From assembly GCA_031276175.1 (NCBI GenBank), contig JAISNP010000048.1:1-64000 (forward strand): 64,000 bases of DNA, written 5' to 3'. Below, piece by piece: positions 32,195-41,666 of the stretch. The notes beneath the pieces were generated by a model that was not told the DNA's origin, searched no databases, and saw nothing but the letters and a program-made list of their open reading frames with translations. This stretch comes from Tannerella sp. GTDB lineage: Bacteria > Bacteroidota > Bacteroidia > Bacteroidales > Tannerellaceae. Positions within the stretch are counted from its first letter, which is position 1. The number at the start of each line of letters is the position of its first letter. Made by a program: the position numbers and the translations under genes.

Positions 32195-32947
32195 TCAGCC
32201 CGTAGTCAGCCATTTCTTAAAAAGAGAAGCCTTGTTTTTGCTAATGTAGACTCGTTCGGGTACATTGGCGTCTAATGTGACAAGCAGGCGATTATCGAAC
32301 CAGATGGTTATGTTTTTAACACTGTCTTTCGAAATGATAAATTGCTTGTTTGCACGAAAAAACAAAGAAGGGTTAAGTAAATCGAAAATGCCGTCCAGCG
32401 TCCGGGTATAATGAAAACTGGTATTGTCTTTCAACACCACGCACGTATTGCCGCTACTGCTGTAAAAATAAGAAATCCGGGATATATTGACGGGAATCAA
32501 TTCATTACTGTTTGGTATCAGCAACTTGTCCGAAAATTGCCCTGAAAGCATCAGACGGGAAAGATCATTAAAACGGCTATGAAAAATCGAACTTGTCAAT
32601 TTGCGATATTTGTTCATGGCGCGTCGTATTTCATTCAATTCGATAGGTTTCAACAAATAGTCAATACTGTTTACCTTAAATGCTTCTATGGCGTGTTCGT
32701 CGTATGCCGTGGTAAACACCACGGGTGTATCAATGGTAACCGCACTAAAAATGTTGAACGCCGAACCGTCGGAAAGATGTATGTCCATAAAAATCAAATC
32801 CGGCATCAGGTGATTATTTAACCATCTGACTGTTTGAATAATACTTTCCGTATGGCCTAAAAATTCCACCGTAGGATCAACCTCCGAGATGATACTTTTC
32901 AGATTTTCGTAAGCAGCCGTTTCGTCTTCGACAATAAGTACCTTCAT
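32195..32947 (-). CDS. LytTR-family response regulator
   Basis: MKVLIVEDETAAYENL receiver, LIFMDIHLSDGSAF, C-terminal LytTR (YFYSSSGNTCVVLKD...FFRANKQFIISKDSV). Confidence 0.92.
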   Translation of the reverse strand: MKVLIVEDETAAYENLKSIISEVDPTVEFLGHTESIIQTVRWLNNHLMPDLIFMDIHLSDGSAFNIFSAVTIDTPVVFTTAYDEHAIEAFKVNSIDYLLKPIELNEIRRAMNKYRKLTSSIFHSRFNDLSRLMLSGQFSDKLLIPNSNELIPVNISRISYFYSSSGNTCVVLKDNTSFHYTRTLDGIFDLLNPSLFFRANKQFIISKDSVKNITIWFDNRLLVTLDANVPERVYISKNKASLFKKWLTTG

Positions 32948-33452
32948 ACGCAACATTTATTTCATACAAACATAGTCAAAAAAAACAAATCTTTCGCAAT
33001 CATTATATAAAAACGAAAAATAAGAGTTTATAGCGAAAAAACCGGATATGATTGCATATTTTTTTGTCTTCGGAGAGACTTTGTTTATGCTTCGACGAAA
33101 TTTCTTAATCCACATGAAAAATAGGACATTAACCGGTTAGTCATGGTGCGAAACTCTGTGGAGATGCGACCCGGCCAAGAGTTGGAAAGATGAATGGTTT
33201 GGGATTTAATGTGCAGGCTGTCATTCAAACCACTTTTTCGCGTTTGCCGCAGGGAGATTTTCCGACAGAAAACGCGGCACAGTCGAAACGGCATCCGTTA
33301 CCGTCGGAAATTCAGGCGAATGCAATGTATTCAGGCAAATATTACGCGAAGACAATGGCCGTAAACTTGTATATAACGCCGGCAAGGATTTGACAAATAC
33401 ATCTGTAACAACTGCCGACGGGTTTACGGCAAATGCGGAAGTGAAAATCCGG

Positions 33453-34616
33453 TTACAGCATTTTGCGGTATTTCCGCATCTCGACGCGGAAGGTGGCGCC
33501 CTTGCCCGGTTCGGAGTTCTTTACGAATATTTTGCCTCCGGGATACGATTCGACAATGCGTTTGACGAGCGAAAGCCCCAGCCCCCAGCCGCGCGCCTTG
33601 GTGGTATAGCCCGGATTGAAGATGGTTTTGAATTTCGACTTGGGGATGCCCCTGCCCGTATCCGTGATGTCGAGCCGGACTTTGCTGCCTTTTTCGACAA
33701 CCTGACAGGTGATGACGCCCTCTCCGTTCATTGCGTCCACGGCGTTTTTGGTCAGGTTTTCGATTACCCACGAGAAGAGCGATTCGTTCATCAGCGTGAG
33801 GACGGGTTTGTCGGGGAGTTCCAGATTTATTTTCACCTTTGACGAGATGCGCGATTCGAGGTATCCGCAGGCCGAACGTACGGCTTCGTTGATGTTCAGC
33901 GGCAGGGGATCGGGATTGGAGCCGATTTTTGAGAACCGGTCGACAATCATTTCGAGCCGTTTCACGTCTTTTTCCATCTCGGTCAGGTACGAGGCGTCTA
34001 TTTCTTTTGTCTTCAGGTATTCGATCCACGCCATCAGCGACGAGATGGGCGTCCCTAACTGGTGGGCTGTCTCTTTGGACAGTCCGACCCAGACTTTGTT
34101 CTGCTCGGCTTTCTTCGTGCTCGTCAGTGCAAAGAAGGCTATCATCATGAATACAAAGACGACCAGCAGTTGTATGTAGGGATATATCTCCAGTTGCTTC
34201 AGGATGATGGAATCGTCGTAGTAGAGGTATTGCTTCTTTTCTCCGGCTTCGATGACGAACGGTTCGTGCCGCGTTTTAAACTCCTGCATCTTTCCTCTGA
34301 AAAAAGTTTCCCGGTTCTTTTCCGGAGCGTCGAGGTTGCGCGGCTCCACGCTGTCGCTCTTTTCGTCGTACAGGATGACGGGGATTGTCGTATTGCCTCC
34401 TATTACTTTAAGCATAAGCATGTACGGATTGGCAACCGTGTCTTCCATCAGGAAGAAGCGGTAGGCCTCCGTCCATACCTCCATCTTCTGGCGTTCTTCC
34501 GCCGCGAGTTTGTTGACCATCGAGTTGGATACGACAACCGAACCGACGGCTATCAGCATCGCTACGATAATGAATACGTATTTCAGATATTGTCGTTTGT
34601 CGTAAAGGCTGTTCAT
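33453..34616 (-). CDS. Sensor histidine kinase (HisKA/HATPase_c)
   Basis: SKETAHQLGTPISSLMAWIEYL H-box; NLTKNAVDAM N-box; DTGRGIP and GWGLGLSLVKRI. Confidence 0.92.
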   Translation of the reverse strand: MNSLYDKRQYLKYVFIIVAMLIAVGSVVVSNSMVNKLAAEERQKMEVWTEAYRFFLMEDTVANPYMLMLKVIGGNTTIPVILYDEKSDSVEPRNLDAPEKNRETFFRGKMQEFKTRHEPFVIEAGEKKQYLYYDDSIILKQLEIYPYIQLLVVFVFMMIAFFALTSTKKAEQNKVWVGLSKETAHQLGTPISSLMAWIEYLKTKEIDASYLTEMEKDVKRLEMIVDRFSKIGSNPDPLPLNINEAVRSACGYLESRISSKVKINLELPDKPVLTLMNESLFSWVIENLTKNAVDAMNGEGVITCQVVEKGSKVRLDITDTGRGIPKSKFKTIFNPGYTTKARGWGLGLSLVKRIVESYPGGKIFVKNSEPGKGATFRVEMRKYRKML

Positions 34617-34752
34617 GTTTGTCCGTTTAAAATAATCGAATATGCCGGCAAAAAAACTGCTTCCTTCCGATGCCCGTTTGCATGAAGTGAAGGAAGCAGA
34701 AATTAACTATGGCAGTAAATTCGATATTATAACGAAAAAGATATGCGCAATA

Positions 34753-36876
34753 TTATTTCAACCCGCGGTTTTTTAGCAGCGGCGTGGTGTCCGGTTCTTT
34801 CCCGCGGAAATTCCGGTACATCGTCATGGCGTCGTCGATACCTCCGGGCGTAAGCACGTATTCGCGGAAGCGTTTGGCTGTGGCCTGATCGAAAATGTCG
34901 CCGGTTTCCTTATAGGCTTCGAAGGCGTCGGCGTCGAGCACTTCAGCCCACATGTAGCTGTAATAACCGGCCGTATAGCCGCCGCCCATCGTGTGATTGA
35001 AATAGGTGGAGCGGTATCGCGGCGGGATTTGCGGCAGGGCGTGCAGTTTGTCCATCGACCCGGATTCGAACTTCGGGACGTCCAGATCGTCGGGCACGTC
35101 GGTCAGCACGTGGTAGTCCATGTCCAGAATCGAAGCCTGCACGTATTCGGCCGTTGCAAAGCCCTGTCCGTACTTGCTGCTTTCTTCCAGTTTCTTGACC
35201 AGTTCGGCAGGCATGTCCTCGCCCGTCTGATAATGCTTGGCATATACTTTGAGCACTTCCGGTTCGAGCACCCAGTGCTCCATCACCTGCGAGGGAAGCT
35301 CCACAAAGTCGCGCGGCACGCCCGCCACGCCGTAGTAGTGCACGTCCCTGAAGAGGCTGTGCAGCGCGTGCCCGAACTCGTGGAACATGGTCGAAGCCTC
35401 GTCCACGCTAAGCAGCGCCGGCTGCCCGGCGGCGGGTTTGGTAAAGTTGCAGACGATGGTCACTAACGGGGCGACGCGCCGGCCGTCCCTGTACGTCTGC
35501 TGGCGGTACGAGCCGCACCACGCTCCGCCGCGCTTGCTTGCCCGCGGGAAATAGTCCATGAAAAGCACGCCGAGATGCGTGCCGTCGGCCTCCTTACATT
35601 CGAAGGCCACGGCGTCTTCGTGCGGTTTGGGCACGTCCGTCAGTTCCGTGAATGTAATGCCGTATAGCTTGTTTGCTACGTAGAACATTCCCTCGCGCAC
35701 CTTTTCGAGTTGCAGGTAGGGGCGGACGGCAGTCTCGTCGATGTCGAAACGCGCTTTCATCACCTTCTCGTTATAGTAGCGCCAGTCCCAGCCCTTCGGT
35801 TCGCCTTCGATGCCGTCCTGCTTCATTATGTCCTGCAGGTCGGCAAGTTCGGCCTTTGCCTTTGCCAGCGTCGGCTCCCATACCTCGTGCAGCAGTTTGT
35901 AGACGTTGTCGGCGTTCTTTGCCATCCTGTCGTCCAGCGCAAATGCGGCGTAGTGGTCGTATCCCATCAGTCGCGCCTTTTCGAGCCGCGCCTTGACGAG
36001 CTTTTTCACTGTCTCTTTGTTGTCGGCCTCGTTGTTGTTGTTGCCCCGGCTGATGTATCCTGTGAAGATTTTTTCGCGCAGTTCGCGTTTGTCGGAGAAT
36101 TGCAGGAAAGGCATGATGCTGGGGTTTTGCAGCGTGAAGACCCATTTGCCGTCTTCGCCTGCCGCACGGGCATCGTCGGCGGCTGCGGCGATCAGGTTGT
36201 CGGGCAATCCGGCGAGGTCGTCTTTATTGTCGATTACCAGCCTGAAGGCGTTTGTTTCCTTCAGCATATTCTGTCCGAAGGTGAGTTGCAGCATGGCAAT
36301 CTCGCTGTTCAGCTCGCGCAGCCGTGCCTGTTTATCTTCGGGCAGATTGGCGCCGCCGCGCACGAAATTCTTGTACGTTTCTTCCAGCAATTTGGCCTGC
36401 TCCTTCGTCAGGTTCAGCCCGTCGCGTTTGTCGTATACGGCCTTTACGCGGGCAAAGAGTTTCGGATTGAGCGAAATGTCGTCTCTGTGCGCCGACATCA
36501 GGGGCGAAAGCTCCTTGCTCAACGCCTGCATTTCGTCCGACGTATTGGCGCTGTTTTGTCCGGAGAAGACGGTGTATACCCTCGAAAGCAACTGCCCGCT
36601 CTGGTCGAACGCAAAGATTGTATTCTCGAAGTCAGGCTCGGCCGCATTGCCGGTGATGGCCTCCACTTCCTTCTTCTGTTCGTCCATACCCTGAAGTATG
36701 GCCGGCTTGTAGTCGTCGAGCGAAATTTGCTCGAACGGAGGTATGCCGAAAGGCGTGACATACCCGGTCAGGAACGGATTTGCGTGTGGCTCCACCGTTT
36801 CCGCCTTTTTATTCGGAGACGTGACGCACGCTCCCATCAATAATGTGAATCCCATAAAAACAATTGTTTTTTTCAT
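34753..36876 (-). CDS. dcp: M3 family metallopeptidase (peptidyl-dipeptidase Dcp-like), lipoprotein signal
   Basis: FHEFGHALHSLF zinc motif; MKKTIVFMGFTLLMGAC lipobox. Confidence 0.92.
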   Translation of the reverse strand: MKKTIVFMGFTLLMGACVTSPNKKAETVEPHANPFLTGYVTPFGIPPFEQISLDDYKPAILQGMDEQKKEVEAITGNAAEPDFENTIFAFDQSGQLLSRVYTVFSGQNSANTSDEMQALSKELSPLMSAHRDDISLNPKLFARVKAVYDKRDGLNLTKEQAKLLEETYKNFVRGGANLPEDKQARLRELNSEIAMLQLTFGQNMLKETNAFRLVIDNKDDLAGLPDNLIAAAADDARAAGEDGKWVFTLQNPSIMPFLQFSDKRELREKIFTGYISRGNNNNEADNKETVKKLVKARLEKARLMGYDHYAAFALDDRMAKNADNVYKLLHEVWEPTLAKAKAELADLQDIMKQDGIEGEPKGWDWRYYNEKVMKARFDIDETAVRPYLQLEKVREGMFYVANKLYGITFTELTDVPKPHEDAVAFECKEADGTHLGVLFMDYFPRASKRGGAWCGSYRQQTYRDGRRVAPLVTIVCNFTKPAAGQPALLSVDEASTMFHEFGHALHSLFRDVHYYGVAGVPRDFVELPSQVMEHWVLEPEVLKVYAKHYQTGEDMPAELVKKLEESSKYGQGFATAEYVQASILDMDYHVLTDVPDDLDVPKFESGSMDKLHALPQIPPRYRSTYFNHTMGGGYTAGYYSYMWAEVLDADAFEAYKETGDIFDQATAKRFREYVLTPGGIDDAMTMYRNFRGKEPDTTPLLKNRGLK

Positions 36877-37390
36877 CGTCGTGTATATTAAAAATTATGG
36901 CGTCAAAGGTAGTAGTTTTTCGTGTAATATAAAAGCATGTAAATCCCGTGTCTGCGCCGGCCTTAACCGGCGTAAGCGGCCCACTCATCTCTCATCGTTC
37001 ATACATCTTCGTTCATAGTTTATAGTTTATCCCCGAAGTTTGCAAGAAGGCGCCGGTTCCCGCCATCGGCTTTCCGGGGGCTGCAAATGGTAAGCCGCAA
37101 CATTTATTCAAAGAAAAACAGCCGATACAATGCTATTATATAAAATAATTTGTATTTTTGCACGGTTTAATTTAAAAGAAACCTGTATTGCGACGGCAGA
37201 AGCAGTTGCTTTTTGCCGTTGCAGGAATAAAATAAAGTATTTTATATGAAAACTGTCGCTCATACTTCCGATACGAAAAATCTTCGTAATAGCCTGTTGA
37301 ACACAGGCTTTGGCACGAATTTTGCGGGGGGGGGCAAAACGGCCTTCCGAATACATAGTCGGTTCAGTTTCTTTTCCACATATTACAGTG

Positions 37391-37430
37391 AAGCATGTCT
37401 CCGTAAAGCGGAGGCGTGCTTTCTTTTTTT
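37391..37430 (+). terminator. Intrinsic terminator in the leader of the 37509 gene
   Basis: AAGCATGTCTCCG-TAAAG-CGGAGGCGTGCTT followed by TCTTTTTTT. Confidence 0.88.
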
Positions 37431-37508
37431 CTCCGGCGCGCTTCCCGTCCCGTTGCGCCTTGCCGTTCGCACGCACTTTTTATTATTCATTTTTAAAATA
37501 AGATTGAT

Positions 37509-39992
37509 ATGAGAAAACACGTTTTTTTATCAGCATTTCTGGCCGTGTGCGTATGGTGCGGCCTCGACACTGCACATGCGCAGTTGAAGTCGAAAACCAA
37601 CTTTACGCTTGAGCAGGAACTTCGAATCGAAGCCTTAACCGATGAGTATGTAAAACAGGGTCTGGACGTCAAACAAGCCCGTATGAAAGCAGAAAAGGAA
37701 GTGGCGCCGGCTGTTGTCGAATTGCGAATCTCCGAATCCGGGTTAAGCAGCAGCATGGATCACGACGACTGGATGGCTACTACTCCTGCGGCAGGCAGTA
37801 TTCATGTTGACAGAGATGCGGACATTCATGCCTACACTCCTTCGGAGCTTGTCAAAAAAATCCTGCTTCATTCTCATACGCCGTCCGACGAGGCGCGGAT
37901 ACAGAATGTAACGTTTAAAGGATGGGGCGGCGTTTCAAGCGGAGGCAATGCCTGGAATGAAACGAATACCTATACAAATCAGTATGGAGTAGGCAATCGC
38001 GGTCTGGCATATTTTACGAAAGGTGACAGCAATTTTGACATTGAAAAGGGACTGTTACTGTCTTCCGGTCATACATGGGGGCATGAAGGGCCGAATCAGA
38101 TGACAAATGCATTTAGTCAAGGAGTTGGCGCAGACGGCGTAAGCGCGGGTTCTTATAGTACCTATTCCTCTTCCGGTATTAACCAACTTAACGATCCGGA
38201 TTTGAATACAATAGCATATCCACCTCCCAGCCCCCACCAGGTTTCACGCGGAAGTATTCTGCAATTTGATTTCCAGCCGGCAATCAGCAGCGTTTCGTTT
38301 GACTATGTATTCGGCTGCGAAGAATATCCGGAATATGTACATTCCACTTTTAACGATGTGTTCGGTTTTTTTGTTACCGGTCCTTACGACAGCCCGGGGG
38401 GAGGATCTTCTCCCGTTACATTACCCTCTTTACCAGGGAAAAAAGAGAAAACACCTTACAACGGAAGTGAGATTGCAGCCTACAACCGCTTCAATATCGC
38501 ACAACTGCCGAACGGTATGCCCGTAGGGGTGGACTGGGTTAACTGGGGATACAGAAATTCAAATACTGCTGCATCGTGGGCTATTCCTGCTGACCCCGGT
38601 TGGAATACGCCTTGGGATACAACCGGGGTAGGCGCTTATCTTTTTACAAACAATCTTGTAAATCTTCATGCTACATCGGATCCAGTAAGAAAGTGGGCTT
38701 TCAACCCTCAGTATTACCGTGCCGTTTACGACGGAGATGCGATGATGGAACTCGACGGGCTTACCATAAAACTGACGGCTAAAGCCGACAGCCTGATTCC
38801 GGGCAAATGGTATCACTTGAAGCTGGGAATCTCTCAGGTAGATCAGGCGCACGGCGAAGGCGTTTTTCTTGCAGACCTTGATCTGGGTTCGCCGGAGGCA
38901 GGCATCGAATCGAATGTAGCGAAATACAACTGGCCGGAGGCAAACGATGAGCTTGGCAAGGATCAGTGGTACGCCGGCTGTCCGCAGACGCTAAAACTCA
39001 AGTTCCTGCCCGATGCGTCAAATCCCCGGACAGTGAAGTTGACATATATCGGACTGACAAAAAATTACATCGTCGGCACGGACGGCAAGGCGATACCATC
39101 CGAATATACGCTGGCAAAAAACGACACGGTAATCAGGATAGATTTTATGACCCTTACCGTGCCCGACGCGCTGGAAGGGCAGACGGGCGCCATCGTTTCT
39201 ACGATTGTCGGCGGCGGTCTGGATACGACCGATTTCTTCACGTTCTATAACCGCCCGACATACAGCGTGAACTATGTGCCTCCGACAACCATGTTCGCAG
39301 GCAAGCTGGATCTCAACCTGAAAGGCGGTTCGCCGCATCTGTTCCGCAGCATCAACGGCGGCATCACATGGGAAAACGCATGGACACCGCTTACCGTTAC
39401 ACAGATAGCCAATTTCGGATATAAGGGGCAAATCATATTGAAAGAACCGCACAGTTGCTGCGACTTTGTCATTCCGATAGAGAAATACGAGGGTCTGGCG
39501 ACGATACCGCGACCGGTGAACATTCCGTTCCTGTCGGACGCCGACATCTATCCGCCTTCGGGCATTCATTTTATTGATAGCCGTAAGGATTTTACCGTCG
39601 TCATACGTCCTACGGGCGCCAATGCGGGACTGATTCCCGTCCTTACGACAAACCGCACCGCCATTCCCGATTCCGAGGGGGTTGAGCTGAAAGGGGTCGA
39701 GAACGGCGTATATACCTTCGTGATTCACTACGTGCAGGAAGACATCAAGCTGAATGTCAATTTCATATCGCCGTCCGCGACGACAGATGCAGACGGAACG
39801 GAGATATGGGGCGGCAACGGGCAGGTACATCTTTCCTCGTCGCAGGCGGGCGAGGTGAAAATATACGGCGTAAGCGGCCGTCAGGTGCAGGCATTCACGC
39901 TGCCGTCCGCAGGGAGTAGCAGCATCGCGCTCCCAGCCGGCATCTATGTGGTCAGCCTGAACGGGAAGGCGTACAGGGTTGCCGTAAGGTAG
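37509..39992 (+). CDS. Choice-of-anchor L domain secreted protein with T9SS type A sorting domain
   Basis: SVSFDYVFGCEEYPEYVHSTFNDVFGFFVTGP; C-terminus EVKIYGVSGRQVQAFTL...LPAGIYVVSLNGKAYRVAVR. Confidence 0.9.
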   Translation: MRKHVFLSAFLAVCVWCGLDTAHAQLKSKTNFTLEQELRIEALTDEYVKQGLDVKQARMKAEKEVAPAVVELRISESGLSSSMDHDDWMATTPAAGSIHVDRDADIHAYTPSELVKKILLHSHTPSDEARIQNVTFKGWGGVSSGGNAWNETNTYTNQYGVGNRGLAYFTKGDSNFDIEKGLLLSSGHTWGHEGPNQMTNAFSQGVGADGVSAGSYSTYSSSGINQLNDPDLNTIAYPPPSPHQVSRGSILQFDFQPAISSVSFDYVFGCEEYPEYVHSTFNDVFGFFVTGPYDSPGGGSSPVTLPSLPGKKEKTPYNGSEIAAYNRFNIAQLPNGMPVGVDWVNWGYRNSNTAASWAIPADPGWNTPWDTTGVGAYLFTNNLVNLHATSDPVRKWAFNPQYYRAVYDGDAMMELDGLTIKLTAKADSLIPGKWYHLKLGISQVDQAHGEGVFLADLDLGSPEAGIESNVAKYNWPEANDELGKDQWYAGCPQTLKLKFLPDASNPRTVKLTYIGLTKNYIVGTDGKAIPSEYTLAKNDTVIRIDFMTLTVPDALEGQTGAIVSTIVGGGLDTTDFFTFYNRPTYSVNYVPPTTMFAGKLDLNLKGGSPHLFRSINGGITWENAWTPLTVTQIANFGYKGQIILKEPHSCCDFVIPIEKYEGLATIPRPVNIPFLSDADIYPPSGIHFIDSRKDFTVVIRPTGANAGLIPVLTTNRTAIPDSEGVELKGVENGVYTFVIHYVQEDIKLNVNFISPSATTDADGTEIWGGNGQVHLSSSQAGEVKIYGVSGRQVQAFTLPSAGSSSIALPAGIYVVSLNGKAYRVAVR

Positions 39993-40047
39993 CGCCGTAA
40001 ATCCATCTGCCGGCGGCGACGCGGAAGGACGCCGGTTTTTACTTCAT

Positions 40048-40121
40048 CTTCGTGCGCGTCGCGCCTCTGTGTTCGAATAAAAATTTTCGACGCGGAGGCG
40101 CGGAGTGCACGAAGTTTTTTT
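40048..40121 (+). terminator. Large (~67-bp) imperfect inverted repeat followed by T-run, downstream of the 37509 gene
   Basis: CTTCGTGCGCGTCGCGCCTCTGTGTTCGA...TTCGACGCGGAGGCGCGGAGTGCACGAAG-TTTTTTT. Confidence 0.75.
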
Positions 40122-40303
40122 GCATACTGCCGGCCGGATTTGTTTCGAAACAGCGCGCGGCGCTCATCGCGCACCGTTTTGTTAAACATTCTTATTTTTA
40201 CGCCTCGCCTTTGTAAATTATAAATACTGTCTTTAATTTTGACCGTTGAAATTTATTGTCTCGTGATACACGGTTTCTTGTTTTTTACGGAAGATTGCAG
40301 GTT

Positions 40304-40513
40304 GAAAACGCGAATTTCCAATTTAAAAATTCGAATTTGCAACTTGGACATTAGAATTTCCAATTTGAAAACGCGAATTTCTAACTTAAAAATTAGAATT
40401 TCCAATTTGAAAACGCGAATTTCTAACTTGGAAATTAGAATTTCTAATTTGAAAACGCGAATTTCTAATTTGAAAATTAGAATTTCTAATTTGGAAATTC
40501 GCGTTTGCAACCT
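40304..40513. repeat. Tandem array of ten 21-bp units (GAAAACGCGAATTTCTAATTT / GGAAATTAGAATTTCTAATTT variants)
   Basis: Exact 21-bp register; AAATTAGAA-T-TTCTAATTT near-perfect palindrome within units. Confidence 0.96.
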
Positions 40514-40565
40514 GAAATCGCGCGGTTCGGAATACTCGATTATTCATTTATAATATTATATAACT

Positions 40566-41234
40566 ATGTCAAATACAGATTATTTGCCCACAACTTTTGC
40601 AGGGCTTCTTAAGTGGTTGATGAACTTCATCGGCTATCTGTCGCAAAAAGAGGTGTACGTGCGACTGGGACTCGACGAAATGCGAATCGTTACTTTGGGC
40701 GCCGAAATTGCGGTTTACGGCGATGCGTATACGACGGCCGAAGGCCCGAATGCCGGAAAGGCCGACCGGCTTGACCGTAAGGAAAAGGCCGTGTCGGTGA
40801 GTAAAAGCATCCGGCGGTATGTGAACATGTCGCTGAGGTATAACGAACACGTGACCGACGAAGACCGCGTGATGCTGGGGCTTACCGTGCCCGAGGCGCG
40901 GAAGAGGTCGGAGGGCGAGATGGATGAGTATCCGGAAATCGAGGTTTATACGGGCATCATCCGGCGTATCAAGTGCCGGTTTCTCAACCGCGAGCATCGC
41001 GTGGCCAAGCCGCCGCATGTGCACGGCGTGGAGCTGCGTTCGGGCTTCATTCCCGACGGCGAAAAGCCTTCGCTCACCCTGCTGCCGAACTCTTCGTTTT
41101 CGACGCGCTCGACCTTGACGATGGATTTTAGCGACGAGGAACGCGGCAAGCGCTTCGGGCTGTGCGCGCGCTACGAAAATAATAAAGGAGGGAAAGGGCC
41201 GTTCGGGCCGATTGTTACGGTTTTTATTCCTTAG
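40566..41234 (+). CDS. Conserved hypothetical protein (222 aa)
   Basis: Complete ORF with good coding character; RRYVNMSLRYNEHVTDEDRVMLGLTVPEAR; no motif I can assign. Confidence 0.75.
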   Translation: MSNTDYLPTTFAGLLKWLMNFIGYLSQKEVYVRLGLDEMRIVTLGAEIAVYGDAYTTAEGPNAGKADRLDRKEKAVSVSKSIRRYVNMSLRYNEHVTDEDRVMLGLTVPEARKRSEGEMDEYPEIEVYTGIIRRIKCRFLNREHRVAKPPHVHGVELRSGFIPDGEKPSLTLLPNSSFSTRSTLTMDFSDEERGKRFGLCARYENNKGGKGPFGPIVTVFIP

Positions 41235-41261
41235 GGGAGGTTTGGGGGGTTAACTGTAAAC

Positions 41262-41296
41262 GATGAGCGATGAGTGATGAGTGATGAGCGATGAGT
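41262..41296. repeat. Five tandem GATGAGY heptamers
   Basis: GATGAGCGATGAGTGATGAGTGATGAGCGATGAGT. Confidence 0.9.
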
Positions 41297-41393
41297 GGGC
41301 GTGGGGATTTGTAAACGGCGAATGAAATTGGGGAAAAATTTGAAAGTAATGAAATTATTACCTATCTTTATGGGACAATAAAACAAACGAAAT

Positions 41394-41666
41394 ATGCCTA
41401 CAATATTTATTTTCTTCGGTCTGCGATTCCTGTTCTTCAGCAACGACCACGAGCCGATACATATTCACGTGGTCAAGGGGCAAGGTTCTGTTTGCGAAAA
41501 CGCCGTGTTTCAGGTTATCCCCGAAATAAAACTGTTGAAAAACGACGGATTAAAAAGCAATGAACTAAGGCTCGCCGAAATGGTCATAGAAGAAAACAGG
41601 GAAATAATTATCGCGCACTGGAATAATTTTTTTAATCATGGAAACAATGAGCATAAAGGTAAATAA
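41394..41666 (+). CDS. DUF4160-like small protein
   Basis: IFFGLRFLFFSNDHEPIHIHVVKGQG with overlapping downstream partner. Confidence 0.78.
   Translation: MPTIFIFFGLRFLFFSNDHEPIHIHVVKGQGSVCENAVFQVIPEIKLLKNDGLKSNELRLAEMVIEENREIIIAHWNNFFNHGNNEHKGK

Noticed and set aside
40239-40553. 104-aa plus-strand ORF with ISNLKTR heptads
   Set aside because: Not called as CDS because it is fully explained by the 21-bp array; kept only as something to exclude by proteomics.
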